Shown: piece after piece, positions 11,212 to 23,170 of the stretch
How positions within the stretch are numbered: position 1 is the first letter of the stretch
Layout of the letters: each line of letters begins with the position of its first letter
Source of the DNA: Neolentinus lepideus HHB14362 ss-1
Lineage: Eukaryota > Basidiomycota > Agaricomycetes > Gloeophyllales > Gloeophyllaceae
Reading direction: 5' to 3'
Length of the DNA: 64,000 nt
Assembly (NCBI GenBank): GCA_001632425.1
Contig: KV425557.1
Location: 496,001 to 560,000, forward strand
Translations under genes and position numbers: made by a program
The notes under the pieces: model-generated
What the model saw: the letters and a program-made list of their open reading frames with translations, nothing else
The model's database searches: none
What the model was told of the DNA's origin: nothing

Positions 11212-11510
11212 CTGAAGCGCAAGGTACCCATCGCCACTCTATAACACTCTCTTGCTGATTTGCAGCGTCTCCGTAGTTGTCAGATCTAGCCCGCTCGAGG
11301 TCCTTTCGGGACGCTTCGCAGAGACAACCGTAGTCGGTAAATATCTCGCTATGCACAGAATACGATCTCACTCAATCATCCGCCTCTTGTAGCCTACCTC
11401 TGAGAACCCTCTGCCTCCCGCGCAGAGCGTACGACTCGCGAAGGAGAAGCTGCTTGCGATCTTTCGGGAACGTTTCGAGAACGCAGCTAAAACCGTTGTA
11501 ATATGCAAGC
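11212..11510 (+). pseudogene. Shuffled COG4 gene fragments (pseudogene)
   Basis: Two pieces of the intact COG4 gene (minus strand, 32.1-35.0 kb) are present here in plus sense. Bases about 11212-11282 match the gene around 33868-33938, sharing GAAGCGCAAGGTACCCATCG and TTGCTGATTTGCAG. Bases about 11291-11510 match about 34315-34515 at roughly 95 percent by eye, including the COG4 intron between GGTAAATAT and TTGTAG. Because the intron is kept, this is a DNA-level copy and not a retrocopy. The order is reversed: in COG4 the second piece lies 5' of the first. The copy cannot encode COG4. The identity of 11511-11640 is unknown. Confidence 0.85.
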
Positions 11511-11869
11511 TAGAATTGCTTAGGCTCCGTCCGGATGGCCGCGCAGTACTTGTGGCAGTGCGTTTCCGAGGACTGGGTTGGCTGAAGGGGCGTCCTGGCG
11601 CGGCCGTGCATCCGAACACAGCCTTAGGGATATTGATAGCGACACTTTCAACCACATTTGATTGAGGATGAACAACTAGATATGATAGATGGAAGGTTGA
11701 AGTAGTGTTGGCAGCATGCAGGAAAGAAGGTAAGATACATATGCACGGAAAGTTTAGATGAAGTTAACTGTGCCACATGCGGCGCATCGCTCTCTGATAC
11801 AACATTCTCAGAAAGTGCCAGAAAGCGAAAACGGTATTCGGAACTGTAGGCCCCTATTGTCTTGGGAGT

Positions 11870-14075
11870 TGGGTATTCTAGCCACTTAACACATCTGTTG
11901 ATCAGGCCATCTTGATACGAGCAAGTGATCGTATTAGACTCCCGGACATATAAGCATGAGTGGCCAACATTCTGCACTCACAAACTTGCGACACCATGAT
12001 CCCCTCAATTATCCAAGGTCTTCAATCAAGCATTGGCTATGATTTCATTGCCTACGGTTTGGCTATGATGTTTGTACTGATTCTTGTTGATCCTATGGAT
12101 GTGACTGAACATGTTCACTATGTTATGTGACAGGCTCTACGGCATTAGCATCCTTCAAGTTTACTTTTACTACATGACCTACCCTGAGGACCGGCGGCTG
12201 ATCAAGTTATATGTGCGTGCCCTAATCACTAGATTCAGTCCTGACGCTCATCTAGCATAGGTCTGTGCTCTATTGTACGATCCCGAACGTAACAATTGCG
12301 GAGCATCATAGCTTCAATCTCACCAATTTTTCCGCTCTAGCTCGTTGGACACCGCCTGTATGGGGATGGTCTCCCATGCACTCTACGTTCTTCTCGTGGA
12401 TAGATGGGGCAACATTTCGGGTTTGTTGACCTTTCCTAAGTAGGTGTGTTATATGACATGTGTGTAAAACATGCTCACGGCTAGTCGATTCTCTTGTTAG
12501 GACATTTACGGTATGTGCTCTTTCTGTACCATGAATCCGCCGATGCCATTGAACCGGGTTTCATAAAGCTCGAATATATGATATCCGTAAGGACACATTC
12601 ACTGGCCTTTTGATCCCGGTACTCTCTGACGTCAACTTAGTGTATCATCACATTTATGGTGCAATGGTGAGCGAAAGCGAAAGCATTACAACGGCGTAAT
12701 CTGATTGAATCTGCTTCGTGTAGTTGGTTTGCCCAGCGTGTGTACATGGGTACGTCTTAAATCACTATCAATATTTTATTCCCCTCAAAATGTAGTGCTA
12801 TAGTCTCGAAGTGGCGTTACCGACTAGTTCCTCCGTGTCTGATTGTGAGTTGTATTAAGGGTTGCTATCTCAATATCGAATCACTGATATGGATGACATC
12901 TCAGATGATATCAGCCCTTATAGCACTGGGTCTGTCTCTAAATGATCTGACATATTGTGTTTTGACTTATTGGCGTAATTTTCTGTATTCAAGTTGCGGG
13001 CGTTGGTACGTATTTGAATTTCAATATCAGGTGAAATTTTTGTATACTGATCCTGATCAACAGTCTTCTCGATCCGGCTCATTGTGACAGGCACTACCGT
13101 TTTCAATATTGAAGAGACTAGATTCGCAAAGGTGGGCAACTCCAGCAAAAGCTTGGCTTCTTGTGGTATCTTCATTCCACATCCTCTAGATTTGCGTTTT
13201 GTTAGGACACAGCTCTGCTACGGTTTCTGATATTCTCATCACCGGGGCGCTTTGCACCGCACTGCATTCCAGGAAGACGCCAGGTACGTGTTGGGCCTTA
13301 TCCGGATTGACTGTAATTTATATGGTCTTTACAGAATTAAATCGCATTAAAAGTGCTAGGGCCCAGCTGAATCTTCTTGTGATATATGCCATCAATCGTG
13401 GTGTCCTCACGATGTACAGGTCCAGCATATTAATACTGTCTGACGGACCTAACATATTCTTTTCAGCATATTCCAGATACTTCACTTCACCACAGTGAGT
13501 AACGGCCTCTGAACCTCCTAAATGACTAGTTCCATCACGCATCACGTATCTAGTATATAGCACTCCTCAACAATGGAAATTGGATGCTGTGGCACCTTAT
13601 GGAAGGGAGAGGTAAGAATGGAGATTCTGGATTTCTTTCGATTATCTTAACACGTTCTTTGCATAGTTTACGTGAACTCTACATTGGCTATGTGAGGGGA
13701 TCAGAATCCGGGGATATTCTTAATTGCTAATGGAGGTCAGGTTAAACGCTCGGCAATACCTTAGGAAGCACCGCCTTAACGGAGTCAACACGGTTCAAGT
13801 CTCGGGCGTGAATCTTGATACATCATCGTCATCAATTCATGAACATCCGGACTCAACACTGCCTCAGCTGCAATCGAAGATGAAGTGTGATACCAGCCTG
13901 GAGGTACCACTGAAGGTAGGGCAAGCTCCAATGAAGTATTGATCTCAATGTCTCTGACCACACATGACAGACTTTTTCTTATGGCCCTTGAGGCTCTATC
14001 ACCAACTGATGCACTGATTTATCCGTCTCTAGTCGCCGCCAGTCTTTGCATTCACGTGCCTCGCAGTTTGATTTC
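11870..14075 (+). repeat. Inverted duplication, copy A (contains DUF6534 gene)
   Basis: About 2.2 kb from roughly GTTGGGTATTCTAGCCACTT (11869) to the CCTCGCAGTTTGATTTC segment near 14060 recurs in opposite orientation at about 36195-38380. Substitutions and a few small indels separate the copies. Introns and UTRs are equally conserved, so the duplication is recent and genomic. Confidence 0.85.
11996..13942 (+). CDS. DUF6534-type multi-pass membrane protein, copy A
   Basis: This family of basidiomycete membrane proteins, typically seven-helix, has no assigned function. The ATG at 11996 gives MIPSIIQGLQSSIGYDFIAY. Many small exons follow, encoding LYGISILQVYFYYMTYPEDR, SLDTACMGMVSHALYVLL, CIITFMVQ, WFAQRVYM, SKWRYRLVPPCLI, MISALIALGLSLNDL and the DUF6534 hallmark SSATVSDILITGALCTAL. 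The pattern is completed by LLVIYAINRGVLTM and YVNSTLAM...LNARQYLRKH. The hydrophilic tail ends VGQAPMKY with TGA at 13940. Several donors are of the GTTTGT type. Exact joins in the middle are uncertain. Copy B (36251-38245) encodes nearly the same protein with a longer tail. No enzymatic residues are evident, and a receptor-like role is only speculation. Confidence 0.75.
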
Positions 14076-14449
14076 TTATTTCCAGAGGCATTGGGTTCGG
14101 TCTGAGCAGGCCAACATGTGTCCGTCTCGAACATAGCATTATCACGTATGTCATATGTATCCCCTCTCAAAAATGAATATCTGTCTACTGGATAATGCCA
14201 CTTTCGAGGAAGCGGAAGTTGACGTACTAGTCAGGTTGAGACTGGTGGCTGACATGACGAGAACACCCACCGAGGCATATATTGGTGTCAGCCGCAGACG
14301 ATATAAAAACCCATATATCCGTCCGCCTACCTTATCCTTCTCATCTATCATCATACTTACTAGCACGACGCACTTAGTACTCATCTGCTACGCTTTTGAG
14401 AATCACATTCGTTACATCAGTCGTCGCTCGACGCAATCATCCAGCAACC
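13943..14449. other. Intergenic region
   Basis: The first ~130 bp still belong to the duplicated block. The rest is unique and includes a CATCATC/TCATC-rich pyrimidine stretch just upstream of the next ATG, probably a promoter. Confidence 0.35.
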
Positions 14450-14897
14450 ATGACCGACTTCGTCGACGGATCGACACCTGGTACGCCACATCCCTCCCTA
14501 ACTTATTCTCGTTCGCTCAGGGCGCGCAGCCCTGGTCATCGCAGCATGCTTCGTTATCCTCCTCATCCTCTCTGGGTTCTTCTGGACCGTCTACACTGTC
14601 GTCGGTTACTACAAAACCCGCGCGACTATGAATACGATGGACGTTGAATCAAGAAGAGAAACATCACCCGTACTAATGCAAACCGCTAAGGGCACGATGC
14701 TGACGGTTCCCGGCACGGGCCCGATCACGCTCGTTGTGACACCTGCGAGTCCGGAGAAAGTAAAGGTGTTCTCGGAGGAAGTGGACGAAGAAGAGGAGAA
14801 TCACACCGGCAGGAAGGCGCTCGAGTATGATAGAAGTGCGTCGCCGACCCCTGGCGACATCGAAACTGAGGGTCTGCAAGAGCTCAAGAGACTCTGA
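14450..14897 (+). CDS. Small single-pass membrane protein, unknown function
   Basis: Two exons (14450-14480 and 14521-14897; intron 14481-14520, GTACGC...CTCAG) give about 135 aa. A short N-terminus (MTDFVDGSTPGRA) precedes one strongly hydrophobic helix (ALVIAACFVILLILSGFFW). Then comes a short aromatic segment with basic residues (YYKTRATM) and a hydrophilic tail of about 95 residues, rich in Glu with Thr/Pro, including VDEEEEN and SASPTPGDIETEG. There is no signal peptide, so the tail orientation is uncertain. The aromatic and basic residues after the helix favour a cytosolic tail. Start and splice are supported by an uninterrupted hydrophobic helix across the junction. I do not recognise the family. 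Confidence 0.65.
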
Positions 14898-17800
14898 GCC
14901 GGGTTGACGTGTTTCATCATTGTCATTGTTTTGCATATTGGATTTGTGGATGTATCACTGCAGTTAACGGTCAGTTGCGCATGCGGATGGACATACTTTA
15001 GCTCTCAGATCATATTCTCGGTCATTGAGGCCATCAAGCAACCAGCTGGACAGACAGGATGACCGGGGATATGACCCGAAAACATATCTGCCCGAGAGCG
15101 AGATAAGGTGGAAAAAATTATGCCAGGCGACAAGTCAGACTCGCCACCTGCTCAAGCCAGCACACCAGTCAACTGTCGCCTACCCACTCTCGAGGCCACA
15201 GGCCACCCCCGCTACGACAACAGCCCACCGATTAACACGATGAACACTCCAACTGCATGTGTTGGGCGGCTCCTGCTCCACAGCTACTTGCCCCGGTTTA
15301 GTCAACGCAGGGTTTTCGCACCACCCGCCGCGTCAAAATCCGTCATCTGAACCACCCTTCGCGGCAACACAAGCTCGATAGAAGCATTATCGTCGCCCAG
15401 ACATACCATCCTGCTTTAGAGCGGCCTTCCTCCTACCCGTGCGCCAGCCCACCTCTCGCCGGCTTCCCACTCACCGCCTTCTCGACGCCAGCCTCCGTAC
15501 GTGATACCAGCAGCCTCCCATTACTCCCGATAATGACGCCCTCCCAGGATGACGTGCTCTCACCTACCACCTGGAGCCAGGCAGCCTCTCACTCGCCGCG
15601 TAGCGCTCTACGCCGCAGGAGCACTCGAGCACGGAACTCTGTTGCTCGTCCCGTGGGACTCACAACTGCCCCCGCAGCAAGAGGTATGCAGTACAGAGCT
15701 CGAAGCCACCCTTTCTGTAACCCGACAGGCAGTAGGCGTTTAGTAGGCGGAACACCCCGAGATGCGGGCGCACATCGGACGAAACGGTATCTGATGAGGC
15801 TGCCGGTACGAAAGAGGAGACGAAGCGGAAAAGTAAAATAAGCGTATGAACCGGGTCTTAGAGGCCTGTCGGGTTGAAACACAGAAGTAAAAGTAGAGCA
15901 CGCAAGCCAGGTGTGACAGAGATCCGGGTTTGGCGCTGACGCAAGCTTAGCGTATCAAGTCATGAAACCAGATGGAGCATCAGGAGATCTCGACAACAGG
16001 TGAGGACTGCTTACTAACGCGCAGCGGTCATTCGTAGTCCGCCTTTCTGTACTGAAAGGGCAGAAGTTGGGGGCGGATAGGCATTGACTAGCGCGTCGAG
16101 CTTGCATCTGCGTGGAAATGACTTGTGAGGACATAAAGAGGGTAGATAGAGCGGGACATACACTAAGTGCATTTGCGCCTAGAACGACCTCCGAAGCCGC
16201 TGAACCAATTCCATTTCAGCGCTCTCCTGTGCGTGCCTTTTGTATCATGCGTCCACGATCCCAACCCGAGCTCCACGATCCGAGTCTCCACGGAGCCATG
16301 TAGATCTCGCAGTGCACGCCGGCACTTCCGGACTACCCATCCAACCCCCCCGCAATGCAGCTCCGGCAAGGAACGCCGCAGGAAAGAAGGAAGAGCCCGC
16401 GGCGATGGGGATCTACTCAAACTTCGCCGGGGTTTGGACATCGAGTGTCCAGGGAAAGTGAGTCAGAAACTCAGACTGCCAGTGTCCTGTACGAACGCTC
16501 GTTTTACTCAATCCAGAGTGAGGAATGATGCTTCATAGAGAACACGGTGTGCGAGAGGATAGGATCTGAGGCGTACCATCTCAAAGTGGAGTCCAGTAAG
16601 TATGAGCAACGCTGGGCGAATGAGGCCCATGAAGGCTCGTACGTATCCCAGTCAGCGACACTCCCAGATGACCCGGCTTCCTTGCTTGTGCGCGGTTCGC
16701 TCTCTCGCATGCTACATCTGAAGGTCCCGCGACGCCTCTCTAGTGCCGTTAGCCACACAGGACCATTCACCATTCCGAACGTCATTGGTTCCGTGCCTTC
16801 CCGGTGTCGCCTTCCTTCTTCTGACTGAGAGTCAGAATCCAGGATCCCGTGGCAACACAGGCAGGAACCTGTACGCGGACATCGGATAGGCCACGGTCCC
16901 AGATGTGACCTCCGACACGTTCTGGAGATGCGATAATAGATGCAACAATTGAGGTCATTGCGAGCGAGGAAGGATGGAAGCCGTTGTGTGGAAGTGCGCC
17001 AATACCCCAAGAGCAGACACTTTTACGAGGAAGGCAGCATTGATCACAGCACTCTCAGCACCCAGACGACGACCATTGCCCAAATCGACCCGTCTCACAG
17101 CATCAAACTCCTCTAGAGCAAAAAGAGACACATAACAGCCTATTGACATTTAGGGTTAGAATTCACTTCGGATTAGGAAGTGACTTGGCTGGTAGCAGGA
17201 ACAAGGATCATGGCGGGAAGGGTGTGTTCGGATGAAAAGGGGCCTGGAGCGATGATAACCATCGGAGAGGCGCTGAGGGAGGTCTTGGACAGTGAGCTCC
17301 GTGCTGGAGGTCGTTGCTGATGCAGGTAGAGAGTGCTAGTGAAGTCGCGTCTTGCCACAAGTTCATTTATACGCGCATACGTACACAAGAGTAAACAACG
17401 CGTACATAGATACAAATACTTTGCCACAACTCCGTCAAGTTGTACTGACCGCTGCAAATACTCATGTAGTTACAGTATCCTCAGCTTTTACCGTCTATGT
17501 CGACGTATACCCCGTAACAGAATATCTCTTGTCTGAACTTTTAAGTTGCTAGCTGCTATTGATACCGATACCACGGGTGGCCTCAAGTACTTCCTCAGGC
17601 TCCTGTCAAGTCTCTACCGGGCAGCTAGAGCTCTGTCGATATGGCTGTTGTTTTCGTAGACGATCTGACTCGACGAGTGTCGCTTCAGTCACCCGAGCTT
17701 TTCGTTGAGTGCCTTCCCCCTCCGCCACTACTTCTCCCCTCCTAGACCGCAGCCTCAGATGATATATCTGGGTCTTCTTCCGCCGGACGTCCTAGTGCTC

Positions 17801-20606
17801 CGAGAGACTTCTCACCTGACCCGGGTACCTCGACTTTGCTTTTATTCTCTCTAGAATTGATCCGAACAACGAATAATGCCAGGAGGTGAAAAGAAAGCCA
17901 GACCGATCTGAAGGTGGAGGTGGAAGATAGCAGAATGAGATGAGAGAAGTGCCGGATCCCTCAGTGCTGTTCAGTCAACTCTAGGACAGAGGGATGGGAA
18001 TAGAGGTCCGCGCGGATGGGTAAGAGGACTAGAACGACCAAGCGGACTTGGTTGCATTCAAATGACACGGAAAGGGTTTAAGGGTTGGTTTGGAGTCGAG
18101 GTAAGAATCAGTGAGAGCCCATCAGAGGCAGCGAGCAGGCGAGAGAAAAGCCGGAAATGAAGACAAGGGCCAGAGAGGTGTCAGATATAAGAGACGGGAT
18201 AAGGATGTCCAAAGAAAAGACTCGTGATCTTCCGACCGCAATTTAGTGTTCGTTATGTATTAGCATGGACTTGGTGAGTGTCATCCATGGTTCAGAGATG
18301 CAGTTTGTCCAGAAGAATGACGCCTAGAGAGCACTCATCGCAAGAACAAAGACACGGGAAGATGGCCGCCAGAGCAGAAGAGCAACAAAGGCATCAGACG
18401 ACTAGGACTAGAGGTGAGACCAGGGCGAGCAGAGTCGGGATCGAGACACCTGCAGCAAGACGCAAGAATAGACCCAAGACTCAGTGAAGCGAAAGATTGT
18501 ATATCAGAGAGGGCTGGTTGTACGATATTTCCTTCAACTCTAGCGACCGAGTGACATGCAGGACATAGACCATACTAGCATGAGATACGATGCACCGACA
18601 AGACGTGCGATGTGAAGTCAAGATGGGAAGAGCATCACCTTGATTCTCGTGATCTAATGGCGTCAGAGAACGATTTACGAGTAACACATCCAGCATACAT
18701 ATCTAATAGAATCAAGACGGTGTCCCATCAAAGATGCGAATTGGCTGGTAAGAGACGTTTGAGGAAGATCCTAGAAGCCTCGGTCCAAGAATGTACGACC
18801 CAGAGCCCGGATAGTTTCGACCGGAGTGCAGTGCAAGACGACCGAGCGGTGAACCTATTGTTCCAAAGGGTACCTTCAAGAGAGAAACGGAGAGCTAGAT
18901 CCATAAATACGACACTTGCTTGATGACTCGGATGCGGAATTATTCCAGGAGACCTCGAAATGCACGACAAAGCGATTCGAAAGTTTAACAGAAGACCAGA
19001 CATAAGACCAGAACTTGGGTATAACTGACGGTGTTCGATAGTAGACGTGCGTACGGAGCCAGAAGACATTTCGCTGGATGTTCATTTTTGGCCAGGGCAG
19101 GGAGTGAGAGCCGAAGATGCTTGGCGAGAGAGAACTTGAAGCCAGAATCTTGGGAGCTCCTACAGCTCGGACCGCAGTGAGCGACGAATGCATCTGATGG
19201 GACACGATCATAGACAGGTATCAACTATAGCGACAGATACCAAGAGAGCGGGGAGTGGACAAGCGGTGAAAGGCGTCACCTAGAATAAGAGGACCACTTC
19301 AAGAGGACTAGAGGATCAAATAATCGAGTAGCTGTGGTAATAGGCAGAGAGTCGAAGAGAGATGGACGTAGAGGTTGAACCTGCTCTGCCTCTCCAAACT
19401 CTCCCAGCCCTTCTTTTATGCATTTCTAGACCAGGCGGCTGGCATGTCTCGGGTAGTTCGGGCTGACTCGGCAGACGTCAGTGTCAGCCGCATACTAGCT
19501 AGCTGCAGGAATCCGGGTTATGATGTGGACCGAGGCGGCATGTGGGAAGGGAAAACGAGGTGGAGGCGCGGAAGATGTCGTGAAAGTGTCGGCGTGTCTC
19601 GCGGCAGTATGTAAACTGCTCCGAATCCATAATGTGAGTGGTCGAGGATACCGGGTTGAGGGGCATGACGAACACAACTCCATATGAAGGAGACAAGAAT
19701 ATATATTGAAATAGAAAGAAGTAGACAGATATAGCACCGAAATCCAGGAGCAATTAGAGATACAAGAAGATCCAAAGTCGTATTTTGCATACATTCATGA
19801 ACTCGTCACAAGATCGATGGGGTCTTAGGAGGCTCTCATCACATAGCTCCCTCGGACTTGGATATGATCCACCTGCAAGAATATCAGTCGTCCAGATGTC
19901 AAGACGGCAGGGGATGGCGGAAAAGCTCACCACGCGTGGATGACACCGGGGATCCAGGCAAGGATCCATAGACAGATATTAATTAGGACGTCTGGACGTA
20001 GCGTGATGTCAGAAACATTATGCGTGACTAGAGTGAACATGTTATTGTACCTGCCCCGCATCCACGCTCTATCCGCGACAAAGACATCGTTCAGCCTATG
20101 CCTCAAGCTCATCCAAAAGCCATCACGTACTGAAGAACACGGTGAGTGGGGGGATAAAGCTAAGGGACGGAAATAAACTCAGTACCGGTCTCGACCAAGA
20201 ACAGCGGAGTCCGACTTACATAGCGAGGAAGTAGAGCAAAACATCAGAGCTGGATGAAACAACTTTCCGAGCCATTTATGCTCCTTGGAGGGTATGAAAA
20301 CAACGGAGAAGGGTACGGAACAAGCAGGGACTTTATACCGGAGAGCACGCTTGCGAGTGCAGGCAGTACGGAAACACCCGGGCCGGTCTTCTTGTGGCGG
20401 TGTAGTGGCCTTTTTATTTATTTATTTATAAATCATATTATTATCCTCTGCTTTTTCTTGTGCTCGGTCGCGTTACTCGACGTCGACGTCGACAACGACG
20501 ACATGCAAGTGCCCTCTCACAGTTTGTCGCGGACCCATCTCTCATCATGTCGCGTCCCGACCACTTAACCGAAATAATCGCGGAACATTCGACGCGTCGC
20601 ATGAAT
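14898..20606. other. Gene-poor 5.7 kb region, no supportable gene
   Basis: Frames here are short, unspliced and without motifs. One stretch at about 15430-15680 looks mildly coding (possible exons around a GTACGTGAT...CTCCCAG intron at 15498-15548, with a frame reading GALEHGTLLLVPWDSQLPPQ). No start, end or family could be fixed. About 17.8-19.4 kb is purine-rich on the plus strand. A longer minus frame at 16504-17010 (168 codons) has no recognisable domain. This may be decayed mobile DNA or regulatory and non-coding sequence. Confidence 0.4.
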
Positions 20607-21969
20607 TCACGTTAAACTGGGTGGTCTATTCCGACTTCTCGACCTGCCTACAAACCTCCTCATATTTTCTGCCAGCCCCGTCCGTCCTCTACTCGTCTCG
20701 TCCATCGGCCTTGCCCTCTTCCTCAGCTTCCTCCGCCCGCCTCCCCACGTCCCGTCCTCTCCCCTCGTTAGCTCCCTTCTCCTCTCCGCCCTGATATCCT
20801 GCCTCTCCTCCTCTTCCTCTGACACATAGTCTGCACGGCTCTCGCCCATCCTGCTTCGGTTCGGTGTCCCCGTCCCCGTCGCGTAGTCCCAGTCGTAGTG
20901 CTTCGGGCTATCTAGCGGGATGGTACTGCGATCATCTCTACTTGGAGGGATGAAGCCGCGGTCGTCTCTGCTCGGTCGAATGGGGCTGCGATATGTTATC
21001 ATTGGCCTCGGGAGGTCTTCCCCCTCTTCTGACTCGTCATGAGAATCCGCATCCGCATACTGTGTTTGCCGGCGTCGCTCGGCTCTCCTGCGGCGCGTTA
21101 GTGTAACCTCTGGAGGCTGCTCAAGGTACACGTCCGTCGGCGTGGCTTCCAAATCTCGCACACCTTCATCCGGTTCGCGTACCTCAGCACGGGCGGTCCT
21201 CTTCCAGGCAGGCTTGAGCCTCTTCGTTAGCGTTCCCCAGCGTCTTCGTATCCCTACACCTCTTCCGCTTGCAGTTCTCTCGACCGCAAGTTCTTGTTCT
21301 ATTTCTTCTGTTTGTTCGTGATACTCCTCTCCCACACCTCTTATACCTACACCTTCCTCTTCCTCTTCTTTCTCTTCCTCCAACTCTTCAGGTTCATCTA
21401 CGAATCCCCCTCCCATGATGCCTTCCGCCTGGTCTCTACCGTTCGACACTCTGCTCACCTGGGACGCATTCTGCACTCGACGTATCAATCCTCCTGATTC
21501 TATCATCATCAGCAAGCCTACTCACCCTACTGATCCTTGTAACAGGCATCCCCAGTACCTTCTCTACAACCGCCCGCTCGATCGGCGTCACATAGCTCCA
21601 CTCCCCAAACGCCAACCCTACCTCTCCCAACTTCGCGGCCCACTCCCCCCTCGCCTGTTCATAAAATTCCTCCTGCGCCGCTCGTATCGCCGCCTCAGCC
21701 GCTCCATGCTCGTGCGCCTCCCATTCCCTTTTCGCCTCCTCTGCCTCACTCTCTTCAAGTAGTTCCGGTGGAGGGTCGGACAGTGTAGCGTGCAGGTGCG
21801 CTAGGATATCTTGACGTGCCAGCTCGAGCTCGTCGTGGCGATGCAGGAGGTAGCCGCGCTCGAAGGCGCGCCAGGCCTTGCGGAAGCGCGTGGAGCGGGA
21901 GGTGCTCTCGCCCGGGCGCGGTGAGGGGTAGACAACGGGCGGCTCGTTAAAGTGGCCTGCGCCGAGCAT
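20607..21969 (-). CDS. Conserved-looking hypothetical protein with charged, disordered C-terminus
   Basis: Two exons (21526-21969 and 20607-21470) are separated by a 55 nt GTGAGT...GTGCAG intron and join in phase to give 435 aa. Residues about 25-145 are well ordered. A helical segment (FRKAWRAFERGYLLHRHDELELARQDILAHL and on) with WEAHE, EEFYEQARGEWAAKLGEVGLAFGEWSYV and VEKVLGMPVTRISR has the look of a conserved fungal domain. The C-terminal two thirds are low-complexity. They contain an acidic run (EELEEEKEEEEEG), Arg-rich patches (TRRRRAERRRQ) and paired S/P-R-D-D-R repeats (IRPSRDDRGFIPPSRDDRST). There is no signal peptide or transmembrane segment. The tail pattern would suit a nuclear or RNA-associated protein, but that is inference. 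I cannot name it. Confidence 0.7.
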
Positions 21970-22187
21970 GCTGCGGGTAATTAGGGTGATGGTTTGAATT
22001 GGAATTAGCTACAGGATTGGCGGTGTCTCGTAGAGAAGGATCGTGAATGACCGCGAGATAAACAGGTGGCGCCTCGAGGACGTGGAGTCTGAGCCTGCGT
22101 TGTTCTCGATTTGGATACCTACTATGGGATGAGGTCCCGGGCCGGATGCCGGGGTGGCGATTGCTGCACTGCAGCAGGAAAATGCCC

Positions 22188-22690
22188 ACTGCAGCAAGAT
22201 ATATGGATGCTCGGAAAGAGATAGATCACAGCCGCGGAAAGCCTAATCCATAGGAAATTAATGGCGTTAAATTGAAACTCTATATGATCGTCAGAAGATA
22301 TGTAGCTCAAACTCAGTAATCAGTACGTCGCTGACAGTGCTCTCAGTGCCGACATCCACTGCATCAACAGCACGGTAAGCGACGTACTGGAATGTAATGC
22401 AGGTGGCGAGGAGTAACCGAGGCAGTCGATGTCGGAGAAATCCCAGCTATGAATATCGCTGGAACGACCCGAGTCCCCATCGGACTGAGACACGGTGAGT
22501 TTGGCTAGTGTTGACGTGCTCCGATGGCAGATAAGGCCCCTGCGACATTGTGTACAGTCACTTCGAGCTGCTGTGCGAGATCTTCTTGGAGAGAAGAACA
22601 GCTCTTTAAACGCCAGGATGAGAAAAGCATACGGCCCTCCAAATCTCAGGCTGGCTACGGGAACCACCGAACACAAGAAAGCCGACAGGA
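22188..22690. repeat. Diverged direct repeat, unit 1
   Basis: Landmarks shared with unit 2 are CACTGCAGCAAGATATATG (22188), ATATGTAGCTCAAACTCAGT (about 22298), GGTGGCGAGGAG near 22404, AATATCGCTGGAACRACCC and GAGTCCCCATCG. The spacing between units is about 0.55 kb. Confidence 0.7.
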
Positions 22691-22751
22691 TACGAGTAAG
22701 GGCACGTCGACATAGAGATGGAATGGCTTCTCTGCGAAAGGGGGCTGATGT

Positions 22752-23170
22752 CCACTGCAGCAAGATATATGAATACTCGAAAGGAGATAGATCACCGCCA
22801 CGGAAGGCATAATCCGTAGAATATTGATAGCATTCAAATCGATATTCCACATGATCGTCAGTAGATATGTAGCTCAAACTCAGTAATCAGCACGTCACTT
22901 ACAATGCCGACATCCGCTGTAAGTGTAGGTACTGAGATGAGGGATGCGATGCGGGTGGCGAGGAGCAACGGAGGCAGTCGACGCCGGAGAAATGAGGCAT
23001 AATATTAGTTATCTTGAGCACCTGCAACACGGCGTACGTGCTGATGCATGAATTCTCAGCTGTGAATATCGCTGGAACAACCCATGTATAAACGGAGTCC
23101 CCATCGCATTGAGACGCGATAAATTTGGTTAGTGTTGAAGTTCCACACCGAAGGTCGACAGAATACGAGG
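22752..23170. repeat. Diverged direct repeat, unit 2
   Basis: The landmarks of unit 1 recur in the same order. An insertion of roughly 50 bp near 23000 (containing ATAATATTAGTTATCTTGAG) and small indels separate the copies. There is no protein-level conservation beyond a short minus-strand MSYIS(S/T)DDH start. Confidence 0.7.

Noticed and set aside
15430..15840. Possible two-exon coding segment (GALEHGTLLLVPWDSQLPPQ)
   Set aside because: Plausible wording in one frame, but neither upstream nor downstream exons keep a frame and no family was recognised; mentioned only as a weak hint.
16504..17010. 168-codon minus-strand frame in the gene-poor island
   Set aside because: Its composition (many Cys, Arg and Ser) looks like out-of-frame translation, and no motif, splice partner or start context was found.
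22320..22877. 185-codon minus-strand frame beginning MSYISTDDHVEYRF
   Set aside because: It lies in the tandem duplication and is broken in the other unit, so the similarity is at DNA level and not protein level.
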